Of a stretch of DNA of 64,000 nucleotides, positions 21,889 to 33,207 are shown piece after piece. The stretch is from Ovis canadensis (Eukaryota > Chordata > Mammalia > Artiodactyla > Bovidae). The notes under the pieces were generated by a model. The model saw nothing but the letters and a program-made list of their open reading frames with translations. It was not told the DNA's origin and ran no database searches. The stretch covers positions 45,773,001-45,837,000 of the forward strand of contig NC_091256.1 in assembly GCF_042477335.2 (NCBI RefSeq), given 5' to 3'. Numbering within the stretch: the first letter of the stretch is position 1; each line of letters starts with the position of its first letter. The translations under genes and the position numbers were made by a program.

Positions 21889-22186
21889 GGAGATCACACC
21901 TGGGTGTTCACTGGAAGGACTGATGATGAAGCTGAAACTCCAATACTTTGGCCACCTGATACAGAGTTGACTTATTGGAAAACACCCTAATGCTGGGAAG
22001 GATTGGGGGCAGGAGGAGAAGGGGAGGAGAGAGAATGACATGGCTAGATGGCATCACCGACTCGATGGACATGGATTTGGGTAGACTCTGGGAGTTGGTG
22101 ATGGACTGGAAGGCCTGGTATGCAGTGATTCATGGGGTCGCAAAGAATTGGACGCGACTGAGTGACTGAACTGAACTGAACTGAAG
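21889..22186 (+). mobile_element. BovB LINE 3' end nested in L1 tail
   Basis: A 5'-truncated BovB of about 300 bases (GAGATCACACCTGGGTGTTC start, CTGAACTGAACTGAA end). The L1 3' end reads up to CTATACAGTAGAA on the left and resumes as AGAAACTAACATTACATTG on the right, so the insertion is within the L1 tail. A short AGAA target duplication is possible (21885-21888 and 22185-22188). Confidence 0.88.
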
Positions 22187-23865
22187 AAACTAACATTACA
22201 TTGTAAATGATTATACTTCAAAAAGAAAAAGAAAAAAGACTGCAGTAGTCTGAAGCTCAAGCTAGCAGTACACTCACTTAGAGAGGATTTATTTTTGCCT
22301 CTGCCTTGTGCCTGTAGGTGATTTCACACTCATTCGGTATATAGAATTAGCAAGGTCTGTCTGTTTCTGAAATTGTTGTTCCGTTGGTGTCTGCATGTCC
22401 CATATGACACTAAACAAGTGATCTTCATCTTTTTGCTCTCTTTCAACCTCGGAATTGAATAACTTTTTTCCATAACATGTCATGTGCTTATTTTGAATGC
22501 TATTTATCTGAAAGACAAATCTTTTGGAAGTATTCATTGTCAGTTTAGTCACAGATAAAATAGCCTGAAATTTCCATATAATTGTCTGCTTGATAACTGC
22601 AAACTTTTTCTCTTCTGCTCAAAAAGTACATCTGATAAGATATTATTACCCGAGTAACAGTCTGTCTGTTTCAATTATTTTTAAAAAATCTTAAAAAAAA
22701 TTTCAAACCCTAACTCTATATATGACATTGTTGATCCACTTCACAAATGACCTAGTTAAAACAATGTATTAGTACATTAAGAGTGACTATGAGGATGGTG
22801 ATAACTGTTATCTTAAGATGTTTCAAGAACATTAATGGAGTGGATCAAACTTACCATGTTTGAGCCAAAGAAACATACATCAAGCAAGTAGATTATGTAA
22901 GAGTTAATGATGAATCATGTGGTTCTATGCAGTCTACAACAACATGCTAGTGGACTGATAGGCGATGATCATCATCACTTTAATTACTTTACTGGCAAGA
23001 CTCTGGTCTTATCTCAGTTCACTCTCAGTAGAATAGGTAAAACTATTCTGCATTATTGCCTCCCAGGAATTTCCCCAGTCCTCATATCAGGGCGAATCAG
23101 TACTACTGTTTCTCCAATTAGGTGACAATTTTCAAGACTCATTTGCCTTTCTCTTTCTTTTTTGACAATACAAATCTAAATGAAATTTGAATTATAAAGT
23201 AGCTACATTTTGTAAGACCTGAATAATGTGGATTTGATGTTCTTTGGGTTGGAGGAGAATGAAAGAGAAAATTAACTTTTTGTATGAGGTTTGACAGGAG
23301 AAAACAGATCTGAGTAGATTAACAGAGTCAATAACTTTATAAATTGAAGGATAGCATGAGGTCCCTGCGTATCTGTGAGAGAAAGGGCACCAAAAGCTTG
23401 TAAAAAGTTTTAACTATTACAAAGCTACAATTTTGGCCATGGCTACTTGTCTTTCTAGCCTTCCTAAAAAACTAGTAGAAAGAGTTGCTTCAGAGGGGCT
23501 TCAGCAAAGTTAAAGATGACAACATTCCTTTTCTCTGGAAGATTTTCTTAAGAAAAAAAGAAATTAATAAATTTGTTTTCCTCCTCCTCTGAGCCTGAAG
23601 AATGTGAGGCTGTGGGACAAGGAATTTATGGGGTAACTATTGTGTCAGGAGCAGCTGCATTTCACCCTCCTTGGGATTTGATTACTTGTTAATCCTTTAA
23701 TCAGGTCCTTTTCCAACAGAATGACTCCAAGTGGGGCATACTTTACAGTATGTTTACTTTACAGGAGACACTGAATATTTCCATGTTTCTCTACATTTAA
23801 GTTTTTAAAAATCTGCATTATTGGGAGTAATAAAGTTTATAAAAATTAAAATTTAGTAGAGATTA

Positions 23866-25230
23866 CAAAGGAGGCAAGAATATACAATGGAGTAAAGACA
23901 ATCTCTTTAACAAGTGGTGCTGGGAAAACTGGTCAACCACTTGTAAAAGAATGAAACTAGATCACTTTCTAACACCGCACACAAAAATAAACTCAAAATA
24001 GATTAAAGATCTAAATGTAAGATCAGAAACTATAAAACTCCTAGAGGAGAACAGAGGCAAAACACTTTCAGACATAAATCACAGCAGGATCTCTATGATC
24101 CACCTCCCAGAATTCTGGAAATAAAAGCAAAAATAAACAAATGGGATCTAATTAAAATTAAAAGCTTCTGCACAACACAGGAAAATATAAGCAAGGTGAA
24201 AAGACAGCCTTCGGAATGGGAGAAAATAATAGCAAATGAAGCAACTGACAAACAACTAATCTCAAAAATATAGAAGCAACTTATGCAGCTCAATTCCAGA
24301 AAAATAAACGACCCAATCAAAAAATGGGCCAAAGAACTAAATAGACATTTCTCCAAAGAAGACATACGAATGGCTAACAAACACATGAAAAGATGCTCAA
24401 CATCACTCATTATTAGAGAAATGCAAATCAAAACCACAATGAGGTACCACTTCACACCAGTCAGAATGGCTGCGATCCAAAAATCTGCAAGCAATAAATG
24501 CTGGAGAGGGTGTGGAGAAAAGGGAACCCTCCTACACTATTGGTGGGAATGCAAACTAGTACAGCCACTATGGAGAACAGTGTGGAGATTCCTTAAAAAA
24601 TTGCAAATAGAACTACCTTATGACCCAGCAATCCCACTGCTGGGCATACACACCAAGGAAACCAGAATGGAAAGAGACACATGTACCCCAATGTTCATCG
24701 CAGCACTGTTTATAATAGCCAGGACATGGAAACAACCTAGATGTCCATCAGCAGATGAATGGATCAGAAAGCTGTGGTACATATACACAATGGAGTATTA
24801 CTCAGCCGTTAAAAAGAATTCATTTGAATCAGTTCTGATGAGATGGATGAAACTGGAGCCGATTATACAGAGTGAAGTAAGCCAGAAAGAAAAACACCAA
24901 TACAGTGTACTAACACATATATATGGAATTTAGGAAGATGGCAATGACGACCCTGTATGCAAGATAGGAAAAAAGACACAGATGTGTATAACGGACTTTT
25001 GGACTCAGAGGGAGAGGGAGAGGGTGGGATGATTTGGGAGAATGGCATTCTAACATGTATACTATCATGTAAGAATTGAATCACCAGTCTATGTCTGACG
25101 CAGGATACAGCATGCTTGGGGCTGGTGCATGGGGATGACCAGAGAGATGTTATGGGGAGGGAGGTGGGAGGGGGGTTCATGTTTGGGAACGCAGGTAAGA
25201 ATTAAAGATTTTAAAATTTAAAAAAAAAAA
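23866..25230 (+). mobile_element. L1 LINE, 5'-truncated, with target-site duplication
   Basis: A 1.36-kb L1 insertion comprising the C-terminal part of ORF2, the 3' UTR and a poly-A tail (25219-25231). The 13-base duplication TTAGTAGAGATTA flanks it at 23853-23865 and 25233-25245, which fixes both ends. It is among the best-preserved elements in the window. Confidence 0.95.
24283..24933 (+). pseudogene. L1 ORF2 protein C-terminal fragment
   Basis: About 216 residues of the L1 ORF2 C-terminal region remain open, with a cysteine-rich segment ([19 protein letters not shown]) and the conserved [12 protein letters not shown] and [10 protein letters not shown] stretches. An in-frame TAG at 24271-24273, where TAC is expected, separates it from more open ORF2 sequence upstream. 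The endonuclease and reverse-transcriptase domains are absent because the insertion is 5'-truncated, so this is not a functional gene. Confidence 0.9.
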
Positions 25231-25456
25231 AATTAGTAGAGATTAATTAGTACAATATTCACTCTGTTGTTTTCATCATTGCTAAACCATTGAAGTTGAA
25301 AGAATATGGTCTCACTTTGTTTGATGAACTCTGCTTGCTCAATAATTGTTTATTCATTTCACCAGGTCTTTGGCACTTGCAGCTCTATGTTTTCTTCTAT
25401 CTTTGCAGGGCTGGCTCTGAGTGTTTAGGTCCAAAAAGAAAAAAGGTGTAGGGAAC

Positions 25457-25659
25457 GAATGTGCTTGGTCACTACAGTTGTGTCTGACTCTTTGTGACCC
25501 AGCAGACGGTAGTTGCCAGGCTCCTTTCTCCATGGAATTCTTTAGGCAAGATTACTGGAGTGGATAGCCACTCCAGGGGATCTTCCTGACACAGGGATCA
25601 AACCCGTGTCTCCAGCATTGCAAGCAGATTCTTCACCACTGAGCCACTGGGGAAGCCCA
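25457..25659 (-). mobile_element. Bov-tA SINE
   Basis: Reverse-orientation, fairly diverged copy with GTCTGACTCTTTGTGACCC and the reversed head TTCACCACTGAGCCACTGGG. Confidence 0.88.
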
Positions 25660-26402
25660 GGGGATGAATAGAAACGAAAATAAATATTAAAATAAATTAA
25701 GAATGGATCTAATACTCTATAATGTGCCATAAATTTAGGTGTGTGGTTAACTCAACCCTTGAGGTCGCTAAAAAGATTTTTTTTTTAAACCAGGGAGAAA
25801 AAGGAAAGATCCTCTAAGACAGAGCTCTGAGTCACTTCTTCATCTTCCAGTGAAGGGCTAACAAAGAATAGTAATGAAGGAATAACTATAGGGGGATTCA
25901 ATATTACAAGATCAAGAAAGAGATTTCCAAAGGGAAGGAGAGTCAATGGCATCACTGCTACGGAAAATATAGGACATTGCCTATCGGATTTGTGTTGCAG
26001 CAAAAAAGAATTGAAGTTTCTCCTCTCCTGAGAACAAGTAAAGAGAACAGAGAACAGGAAAAATGAGCCTGAAAGAGTTGCTCAATCTTAGTTTTTTAAC
26101 TTACTAATCTGCAGTGTCACTAACTAGATTTTTCCTTCACAAAGTTAACCTATCAGTGCCCCCTCTCCCAACCAACCTCCTCCTCCACACTGTGTAAATT
26201 ATATCCTGCACCTGGTGTTTATTCTCCCTGAACTCTCTTGCAGCAAAAAACCAAACAAACAAACGAAAAAAAAACAACCCTTATAGCTGTTTGTATTTCA
26301 GAAGGAGGGGTACAGGTCAATAACCCAGAGACAAACAAACACAGTTGACGCCAGCTGAGACTGTTTTGAAATAATGAAGGAAGAAGGATGCAAGATCTTC
26401 AT

Positions 26403-26905
26403 TCAGTTCAGTTCAGTCACTCAGTCGTGTCTGACTCTTTGTGACCCCATGAATCGCAGCACACCAGGCCTCCCTGTCCATCACCAACTCCTGGAGTTTA
26501 TCCAAACTCATGTCCATCGAGTCGGTGATGTCATCCAGTCATCTCATCCTCTGTCATCCCCTTCTCCTCCTCCCCCAATCCCTCCCAGCATCAGGGTCTT
26601 TTCCAATGTCTTTGCTTTTCAATATGCTGTCTAGGTTGGTCATAACTTTTCTTCCAAGGAGTAAGCGTCTTTTAATTTCATGGCTGCAGTCACCACCTGC
26701 AGTGATTTTGGAGCCCCCCAAAATAAAGTCTGACACTGTTTCCACTGTTTCCCCACCTATTTCCCATGAAGTGATGGGACCAGATGCCATGATCTTTGTT
26801 TCCTGAATGTTGAGCTTTAAGCCAACTTTTTCACTCTCCTCTTTCACTTTCATCAAGAGGCTTTTTAGTTCCTCTTCACTTTCTGCCGTAAGGGTTATGG
26901 TATCA
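26403..26905 (-). mobile_element. BovB LINE 3' part with internal deletion
   Basis: Reverse-orientation BovB starting with TTCAGTTCAGTCACTCAG. At about 26608 the element jumps from GGTCTTTTCCAATG to TCTTTGCTTTTCAATATGC, skipping roughly 300 bases that the copy at 28602-30950 retains. It ends in the reverse-transcriptase C-terminal region (minus-strand translation NIQETKIMASGPITSWEIGG). Confidence 0.9.
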
Positions 26906-27989
26906 AACCTCTTGGTAACACTGTTTATGTTATTTTGTTGCTTATGAACTTGATTGGTACATATTTAAAATTTGAAAATTTAAATGAGAGAGGATAATAG
27001 TTGAAATACCATCTAAACATTGAAACATTGTAGAAACCCACCACCAACAACTTTTTGTGTTTCAGTATCTTCTCCTTCCTTTAAATAGATGAAGATTTTT
27101 TTTAGACGTTAGAATGTCAGAATAAAAGATAGTGGAATGGTTTTAGAAAACAATGAACCATCCATCCCATATGTTTATGCTTTCCACCATACTAAACAAA
27201 AAGACAACACACCAAAGTTTAGTATGAGGATTGTACTGTTAGTGTTGTCATCCATTTGACAGAAAACTACAGAAATAAGCGCTTAAAATTACTATCATTT
27301 CCTAGGAAATGCTAACATTTTAATGTACTTAATTTATACTTTGTAAAATAAAATAAATTACAAATAGTGGAGTGGCATTGTCTTCCACATCTCCCTAGAA
27401 ACTATTCTTATTTTGATATAATACTCATCAGTGTATTTTTTTGGTTTCCATATTGGTATGTAAACAAAGCTTTTAAAAATTTATGGTTTTATACTTGAAT
27501 ATACCTGTTCTATACCTGAATTCTATTTTTACCATCTAGCCATTATCTTTTTACTTAATAGTATTCCATGGCTTGTATTTAGCGCATATTATCACATCTT
27601 CTTAATCTTTTTAACAGTATTTCATTGAATGAATATAAAGCTTTTTATGCAGTTTCTTAATGAACAGTAATTTTTTTGCTATTATATATACAATGTTTCA
27701 AAGATTTCTTTATAGGTTGTCTTTCTTCATTGGGTAACATCACTATTTCTGTTACTTGTTATTTAACATTTTTTTAAAATATTGATTTCTGTGACAGTTT
27801 TATATTAGTTATTATTTGCCTGATATATGTTTCTCATTTTATTTTAGATAATTCTTTTTTATTTTGAGGATATTGCCTGTTTCCATGATACAGTTTGTCT
27901 TAATGTTAACTGACAGATGTTTTATAAATGAGCTGTTTTAATCCCTTTTTGCAATCACCTACTGATACACGTTATGATTTAGAAAATTT

Positions 27990-28112
27990 TCTACATGTTA
28001 TAAGTTATAAATTCTTTTAACACTCAGAACAACCTTATGAGGTAGGTCCTATTATTATTCATACTTATAGAAAAGAAAATTGTTGCCTAAGATCATCCAA
28101 CTAGCCCACAAT
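27990..28112 (-). mobile_element. MIR SINE relic
   Basis: ACAACCTTATGAGGTAGGTC, CTATTATTATTC, and GCCTAAGATCATCCAACTAG are the reversed MIR core blocks in a diverged mammalian-wide SINE. Confidence 0.65.
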
Positions 28113-28435
28113 CTTTATTATTTTGCAGACACATTGTGGGGTTTGTTTTTTGTATCATTAGTAATATTTCTCAGGAAATGGAACACAGCACTGAAGAATG
28201 ATTAAAAATAATTTTTAAAATGTGTATGGCAAAATTTATTTTCCAACAACAATATCTGCCATTCCATTTGCTTTTCTCAGTGTGACTTTTTCACATGTGA
28301 GTCTAAATGGTATCTTCTCCTTTAATAGGCAGGCAGATCTTATGACTCACTGATAGCCAATAGAATCTGAAAAAAGTGACTGCTGAAAGTAGGTCAGAAA
28401 AGGCTGTGCTACTTCCCTGTGATTCTCTTGAGACA

Positions 28436-28601
28436 ACTGCTGCTGCTAAGTCGCTTCAATCATGTCCGACTCTGTGCGACCCCATAGACGGCAAACCACC
28501 AGGTTCCCGCATCCCTGGGATTCTCCAGGCAAGAACACTGGAGTGGGTTGCCATTCCTTCTCCAATGCAAGAAAGTGAAAAGTGAAAGTGAAGTCGCTCA
28601 G
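28436..28601 (-). mobile_element. Bov-A2 SINE, left half (split by BovB)
   Basis: Reverse-orientation Bov-A2: CTGCTGCTGCTAAGTCGCTT, TCTGTGCGACCCCATAGACG, then AAAGTGAAAAGTGAAAGTGA and AAGTCGCTCAG, at which point a BovB tail begins. The missing second half of the dimer resumes at 30951. Confidence 0.9.
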
Positions 28602-29108
28602 GTTCAGGTTCAGTCGCTCAGTCGTGTCCGACTTTTGCAACCCCATGAATTGCAGCACGCCAGGCCACCCTGTCCATCACCAACTCCCAGAGTTCACTCA
28701 GACTCAAGTCCATCGAGTCAGTGATGCCAACCAGCCATCTCATCCTCTGTTGTCCCCTTCTCCTCCTGCCCCCAATCCCTCCCAGCATCAGGGTCTTTTC
28801 CAATGAGTCAACTCTTCGCATGAGGTGGCCAAAGTACTGGAGTTTCAGCTTCAGCATCAATTCTTCCAATGAACACCCAGGACTGATCTCCTTTAGGATG
28901 AACTGGTTGGATCTCCTTGCAGTCCAAGGGACTCTCAAGAGTCTTCTCCAACACCACAGTTCAAAAGCATCAATTCTTCGGCACTCAGCCTTCTTCACAG
29001 TCTGACTCTCACATCCATACATGACCACTGGAAAAACCATAGCCTTGACTAGATGGACCTTAGTCGGCAAAATAATGTCTCTGCTTTTCAATATGCTATC
29101 TAGGTTGG

Positions 29109-29636
29109 TCATAACTTTCCTTCCAAGGAGTAAGCGTCTTTTAATTCCGTGGCTGCAGTCCTCATCTGCAGTGATTTTGGAGCCCCCCCAAAAATAAAGT
29201 CTGACACTGTTGCCACTATTTCCCCATCTATTTCCCATGAAGTGATGGGGCTGGATGCCATGATCTTCATTTTCTGAATGTTGAGCTTTAAGCCAACTTT
29301 TTCACTCTCCTCTTTCACTTTCACCAAGAGGCTTTTTAGTTCCTCTTCACTTTCTGCCATAAGGGTGGTGTCATCGGCATATCTGAGGTTATTGATATTT
29401 CTCCCGGCAATCTTGATTCCAGCTTGTGTTTCTTCCAGTCCAGCGTTTCTCATGATGTACTCTGCATATAAGTTAAATAAGCAAGGTGACAATATACAGC
29501 CTTGACGTACTCCTTTTCCTATTTGCAACCAGTCTGTTCCATGTCCAATTCTAACTGTTGCTTCCTGACCTGCATACAGATTTCTCAAAAGGCAGGTCAG
29601 GTGGTCTGGTATTCCCAATCTCTCAGAATTTTCCAC
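29109..29636 (-). pseudogene. BovB reverse-transcriptase fragment
   Basis: An open stretch of about 175 codons within the BovB copy. It covers the fingers/palm part with the YADD catalytic motif and thumb ([20 protein letters not shown]). The preceding RT part (29597-30136, with the IIDYAKAFD motif) is in another frame, so the ORF is frameshifted. Confidence 0.9.
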
Positions 29637-30224
29637 ACTTTATTGTGATCCACACAGTCAAAGGCTTTGGCATAGTCAATAATGCAGAAATAGATGTTTT
29701 TCTGGAATTCTCTTGCTTTTTCCATGATCCAGTGGATGTTGGCAATTTGATCTCTGGTTCCTCTGCCTTTTATAAAACCAGCTTGAACATCAGGAAGTTC
29801 ATGGTTCACGTATTGCTGAAGCCTCGCTTGGAGAATTTTGAGCATTACTTTACTAGCATGTGAGATGAGTGCAATGGTGCAGTAGTTTGAGCATTCTTTG
29901 GCATTGTCTTTCTTTGGGATTGGAATGAAAACTGACCTTTTCCATTCCTGTGGCCACTGGTAAGTTTTCCACATTTGCTGGCATATTGAGTGCAGCACTT
30001 TCACACCATCATCTTTCAGGATTTGAAATAGCTCAATAGGAATTCCATCACCTCCACTAGCTTTGTTCACAGTTATGCTTTCTAAGGCCCACTTGACTTC
30101 ACATTCCAGGATGTCTGGCTCTAGATAAGTGATCACACTATTGTGATTATCTGGGTCGTGAAGATCTTTTGTTACAGTTCTTCTGTGTATTCTTGCTACC
30201 TCTTCTTAATATCTTCTGCTTCTG

Positions 30225-30308
30225 TTCAGTTCAGTTCAGTTCAGTTGCTCAGTCGCGTCTGACTCTTTGCGACCCCATGAATTGCAGCACGCCAAGCCTC
30301 CCTGTCCA
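30225..30308 (-). mobile_element. BovB tail nested in BovB
   Basis: TTCAGTTCAGTTCAGTTCAG and about 65 more bases of BovB 3' end interrupt the BovB linker-coding region; the host element resumes at about 30310 (AATTTCTGTCCTTTATCGAG). Confidence 0.88.
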
Positions 30309-30950
30309 TAGTAAGTGCACACAATTTCTGTCCTTTATCGAGTCCATCTTTGCATGAAATGTTCCCTTGGTATCTCTGATTTTCTTGAAGAGATCTCTAG
30401 TCTTTCCCATTCTGTTGTTTTCCTGTTTCTTTGCATCGATCATTGAAGAAGGCTTTCTTATCTCTTCTTGCTATTCTTTGGAACTCGGCATTCAAATGCT
30501 TATATCTTTCCTTCTCTCCTTTGCTTTTCGCCTCTCTTCTTTTCACAGCTATTTGTAAGGCCTCCCCAGACAGCCATTTTGCTTGTTTGCATTTCTTTTC
30601 CATGGGGATGGTCTTGTTCCCTGTCTCCTGTGCAATGTCACGAACCTCATTCCATAGTTCATCAGGCACTCTGTGTATCAGATCTAGGCCCTTAAATCTA
30701 TTTCTCACTTCCAGTGTATAATCATAAGGGATTTGATTTAGGTCATCTAGCGGTTTTCCCTACTTTTTTCAATTTAAGTCTGAATTTGGCAATAAGGAGT
30801 TCATGATCTGAGCCACTGTCAGCTCCTGGTCTTGTTTTTGTTGACTATATGGAGCTTCTCCATCTTTGGCTGCAAAGAATATAATCAATCTGATTTCGGT
30901 GTTGACCATCTGGTGATGTCCACGTGTAGAGTCTTCTCTTGTGTTTTGAA

Positions 30951-31063
30951 TCCGCTCCATCATGTTCAACTCTTAGCGACCCCATGGACTGCAGCTTACC
31001 AGTCTCCTCCATCCATTGGATTTTCCAGGCAAGAGTACTGGAGTGGGGTGCCATTGCCTTCTC
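30951..31063 (-). mobile_element. Bov-A2 SINE, right half
   Basis: CGCTCCATCATGTTCAACTC, TTAGCGACCCCATGGACTGC, TACTGGAGTGGGGTGCCATT and GCCTTCTCC are the second unit of the Bov-A2 that starts at 28436. The first bases overlap the left half's CGCTCA, consistent with a short target duplication. Confidence 0.88.
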
Positions 31064-31342
31064 CGCTTGAGACAGCTACTGTGTGCTAAGTCATTCACCA
31101 GTAAAAAGTGTGACTGCCTTGAAACAGTTGTGCTATACAAGCAGGCATTCTAGTCAACAGCTTAGCAGAGCTCCCAGCTGACACTTACCATCAATTCTCA
31201 CTCTCACTGTGAGTGAGCAGTCTTGGATATCTACCCCAGATGAACTCATATAACTAAAACTCTACCAAAGCAAACTTGGGTCTGCTTGCCTGTGCACAGT
31301 AAAGCCAACCTACTGACACTCTTCTTCCTACATTATCAGTTT

Positions 31343-31830
31343 TGTTACGGGGAAGAACTGACTTCATTTCAGATGTGTTTCTTTTACAGATCTTTTACCT
31401 TGTTTCCCATTGCTTTTGATCTCTAAAAAGACACTCTTCACACCTAATGGATGGCCTTGGGGAACCCTGCTCCTCTGCCTGAATGTTTAACCAAAATGCC
31501 TTTGTTCAGGATCCTGTCCACCCACTGATGTCTACAGGAAGGAAGAAATTAACATCTCCTCCTTGAGGCTTGCCATTCCAGGAAATATTTGTAAGATTAA
31601 TGGCCTTTTATACTTTACCTCCTCACCTCACCTCCTTCCTCACCCCCATCTTTGTTCTATAAAAGAACCTGGCATCCATACCCCAATAAGATGGTTATTT
31701 TGAGACATTAGTCTGCAATTTTCTTGGTCAGCTGGCTTTCTGAATAAAGTCCTATTTCTTGCCTTAACACTTGGTCTCTCAGATTTATTGGCCTGTAGTG
31801 TAGCACAGAGGGGACTGGGATTTGGTAACA
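31343..31830 (+). mobile_element. Solo LTR (gammaretrovirus-type) with 4-bp duplication
   Basis: A 488-base LTR bounded by the inverted repeat TGTTAC ... GTAACA. It carries TATAAAAG near 31659, AATAAAG near 31745 and a T-rich U5. The direct repeat GTTT flanks it (31339-31342 and 31831-31834), the four-base duplication typical of gammaretroviral integration. No internal viral sequence is present, so it is a solo LTR left by recombination. Confidence 0.85.
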
Positions 31831-31949
31831 GTTTATTTCTCTTTCTTGAACCATTGCCGTAAACAAATACTGTGAATTTTCTGTATTATCTCCTATGTTT
31901 AAAAACAAAGCAAAATGAAAAAACTGCCTCAACATTGCATTCTGCTTCA

Positions 31950-32120
31950 ACTACCTCTCCATTCCTAGGGCATATTTGCTCACCATCTTCATTCTTCACC
32001 TTTCATTTTCTCTTCAATTTACTACAGTCTACCTTCAGCTCACATTACTCCACTGATACTGCTCTTGTTAGGTTCACCAATGACCACCAAGTTATAAATA
32101 TTGCCAAGATCCTGACTCCT
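31950..32120 (+). mobile_element. Ancient interspersed repeat relic
   Basis: The order TTACTACAGTCTACCTTCAG, CACTCCACTGATACTGCTCT and GTTCACCAATGACCACC recalls a common mammalian-wide repeat; I cannot assign the family with confidence. Confidence 0.35.
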
Positions 32121-32129
32121 TGTCCATTG

Positions 32130-32310
32130 ATGCTGAATAGAAATAAGCAGACAGAGTTTGAAAGAAATAGAAAGTGTGGCTTTATTCCTTTTGCCAGGTA
32201 AGAGGGAGAACACAGGAGACTAACAGCTCAAGAACTCTGCCCCATTCACCTAGGGGGATTAAAAGAGGTTATATAGACTGGGACTCATTGTCTGAGGTAG
32301 AAAAATGATA
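32130..32310 (-). mobile_element. Possible LTR fragment
   Basis: On the minus strand there is AAAAGGAATAAAGCCACACT (AATAAA type poly-A signal) followed by a pyrimidine-rich end, which looks like the 3' part of an LTR cut by the BovB copy that follows. Weak call. Confidence 0.35.
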
Positions 32311-32324
32311 AGCCTCAAACTAAT

Positions 32325-33207
32325 GAAGGTCTTATATGCAGAGCACATCATGAGAAATGCTGGGCTGGAAGAAGCACAAGCTGGAATCAAGATTGGCAGG
32401 AGAAATATCAATAACCTCAGATATGCAGATGACACCACCCTTATGGCAGAAAGTGAAGAGGAACTAAAAAGCCTCTTGATGAAAGTGAAAGAGGAGAGTG
32501 AAAAAGTTGGCTTAAAGCTCAATATCAGAAAACTAAGATCATGACATCTGATCTCATCACTTCATGCGAAACAGATGGGGAAACAGGGAAACAGTGTCAA
32601 ACTTTATTTTTGGGGGCTCCAAAATCACTGTAGATGGTGACTGCAGCCATGAAATTAAAAGACGCTTACTTCTTGGAAGGAAAGTTTTGACCAACCTAGA
32701 TAGCATATTCAAAAGCAGAGACATTACTTTGCCAACTAAGGTCCGTCTAGTCAAGGCTATGGTTTTTCCAGTGGTCATTATGGATGTGAGAGTTGGACTG
32801 TAAAGAAAGCTGAGCGCCGAAGAATTGATGCTTTTGAACTGTGGTGTTGGAGAAGACTCTTGAGAGTCCCTTGGACTGCAAGGAGATCCAACCAGTCCAT
32901 TCTGAAGGAGATCAGTCCTGGGTGTTCATTGTAAGGACTGATGCTGAAGCTGAAACTCCCGTACTTTGGCCACCTCATGCAAAGAGTTGACTCACTGGAA
33001 AAGACCCTGATGCTGGGAGGGATTGGGGGCAGGAGGAGAAGGTGATGACAGAGAATGAGATGGCTGGATGACATCACCGACTCGATGGACATGAGTTTGG
33101 GTAAACTCCAGGAGTTGGTAATGGACAGGGAGGCCTGGCTTGCTGCAATTCATGGGGTCGCAAAGAGTTGGACACGACTGAATGACTGAACTGAACTGAA
33201 CTGAACT
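32325..33207 (+). mobile_element. BovB LINE 3' part
   Basis: Sense BovB beginning in the reverse transcriptase just before YADDTTLMAESEEELKSLL and ending in CTGAACTGAACTGAACT. One frameshift and internal stops (for example after LNIRKLRS) break the ORF. The element is 5'-truncated. Confidence 0.93.

Larger units (their letters stand above)
20290..22238 (+). mobile_element. L1 composite with internal deletion
   Basis: 20290-21560 resembles an artiodactyl L1 5' UTR (AGGAGGGAAATCAAGAAGGC, then a GC-richer stretch). It passes directly into ORF2-end sequence (TTTTGCACAGCAAAGGAAAT, CTATTTGCAAACAATG) and 3' UTR (TACTGTGTAGCACAGGGAGC, TATGTATAACTGAATCACTT), with most of ORF1 and ORF2 absent. A BovB copy interrupts the last 50 bases. 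The 5' UTR assignment is less sure than the 3' part. Confidence 0.55.
28602..30950 (-). mobile_element. BovB (RTE) LINE, 2.35 kb, inserted in Bov-A2
   Basis: The longest BovB copy in the window, in reverse orientation, starting with a short TTCAGG tail. Minus-strand translations show, from 5' to 3', the end of the APE-type endonuclease (SPDGQHRNQIDYILCSQRW), a linker, and a reverse transcriptase with CIIDYAKAFDCVDH, QGCILSPCLFNLYAEY and the catalytic YADDTTLMAE box, then the C-terminus with [20 protein letters not shown]. The N-terminal endonuclease is missing (5' truncation). The frame is broken several times by frameshifts and stops, and a second BovB tail is inserted at 30225-30308. It cannot encode an active protein. 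Confidence 0.93.

Noticed and set aside
22289..22552. 87-codon minus-strand frame in the intergenic region
   Set aside because: No recognisable motif, no splice or promoter context.
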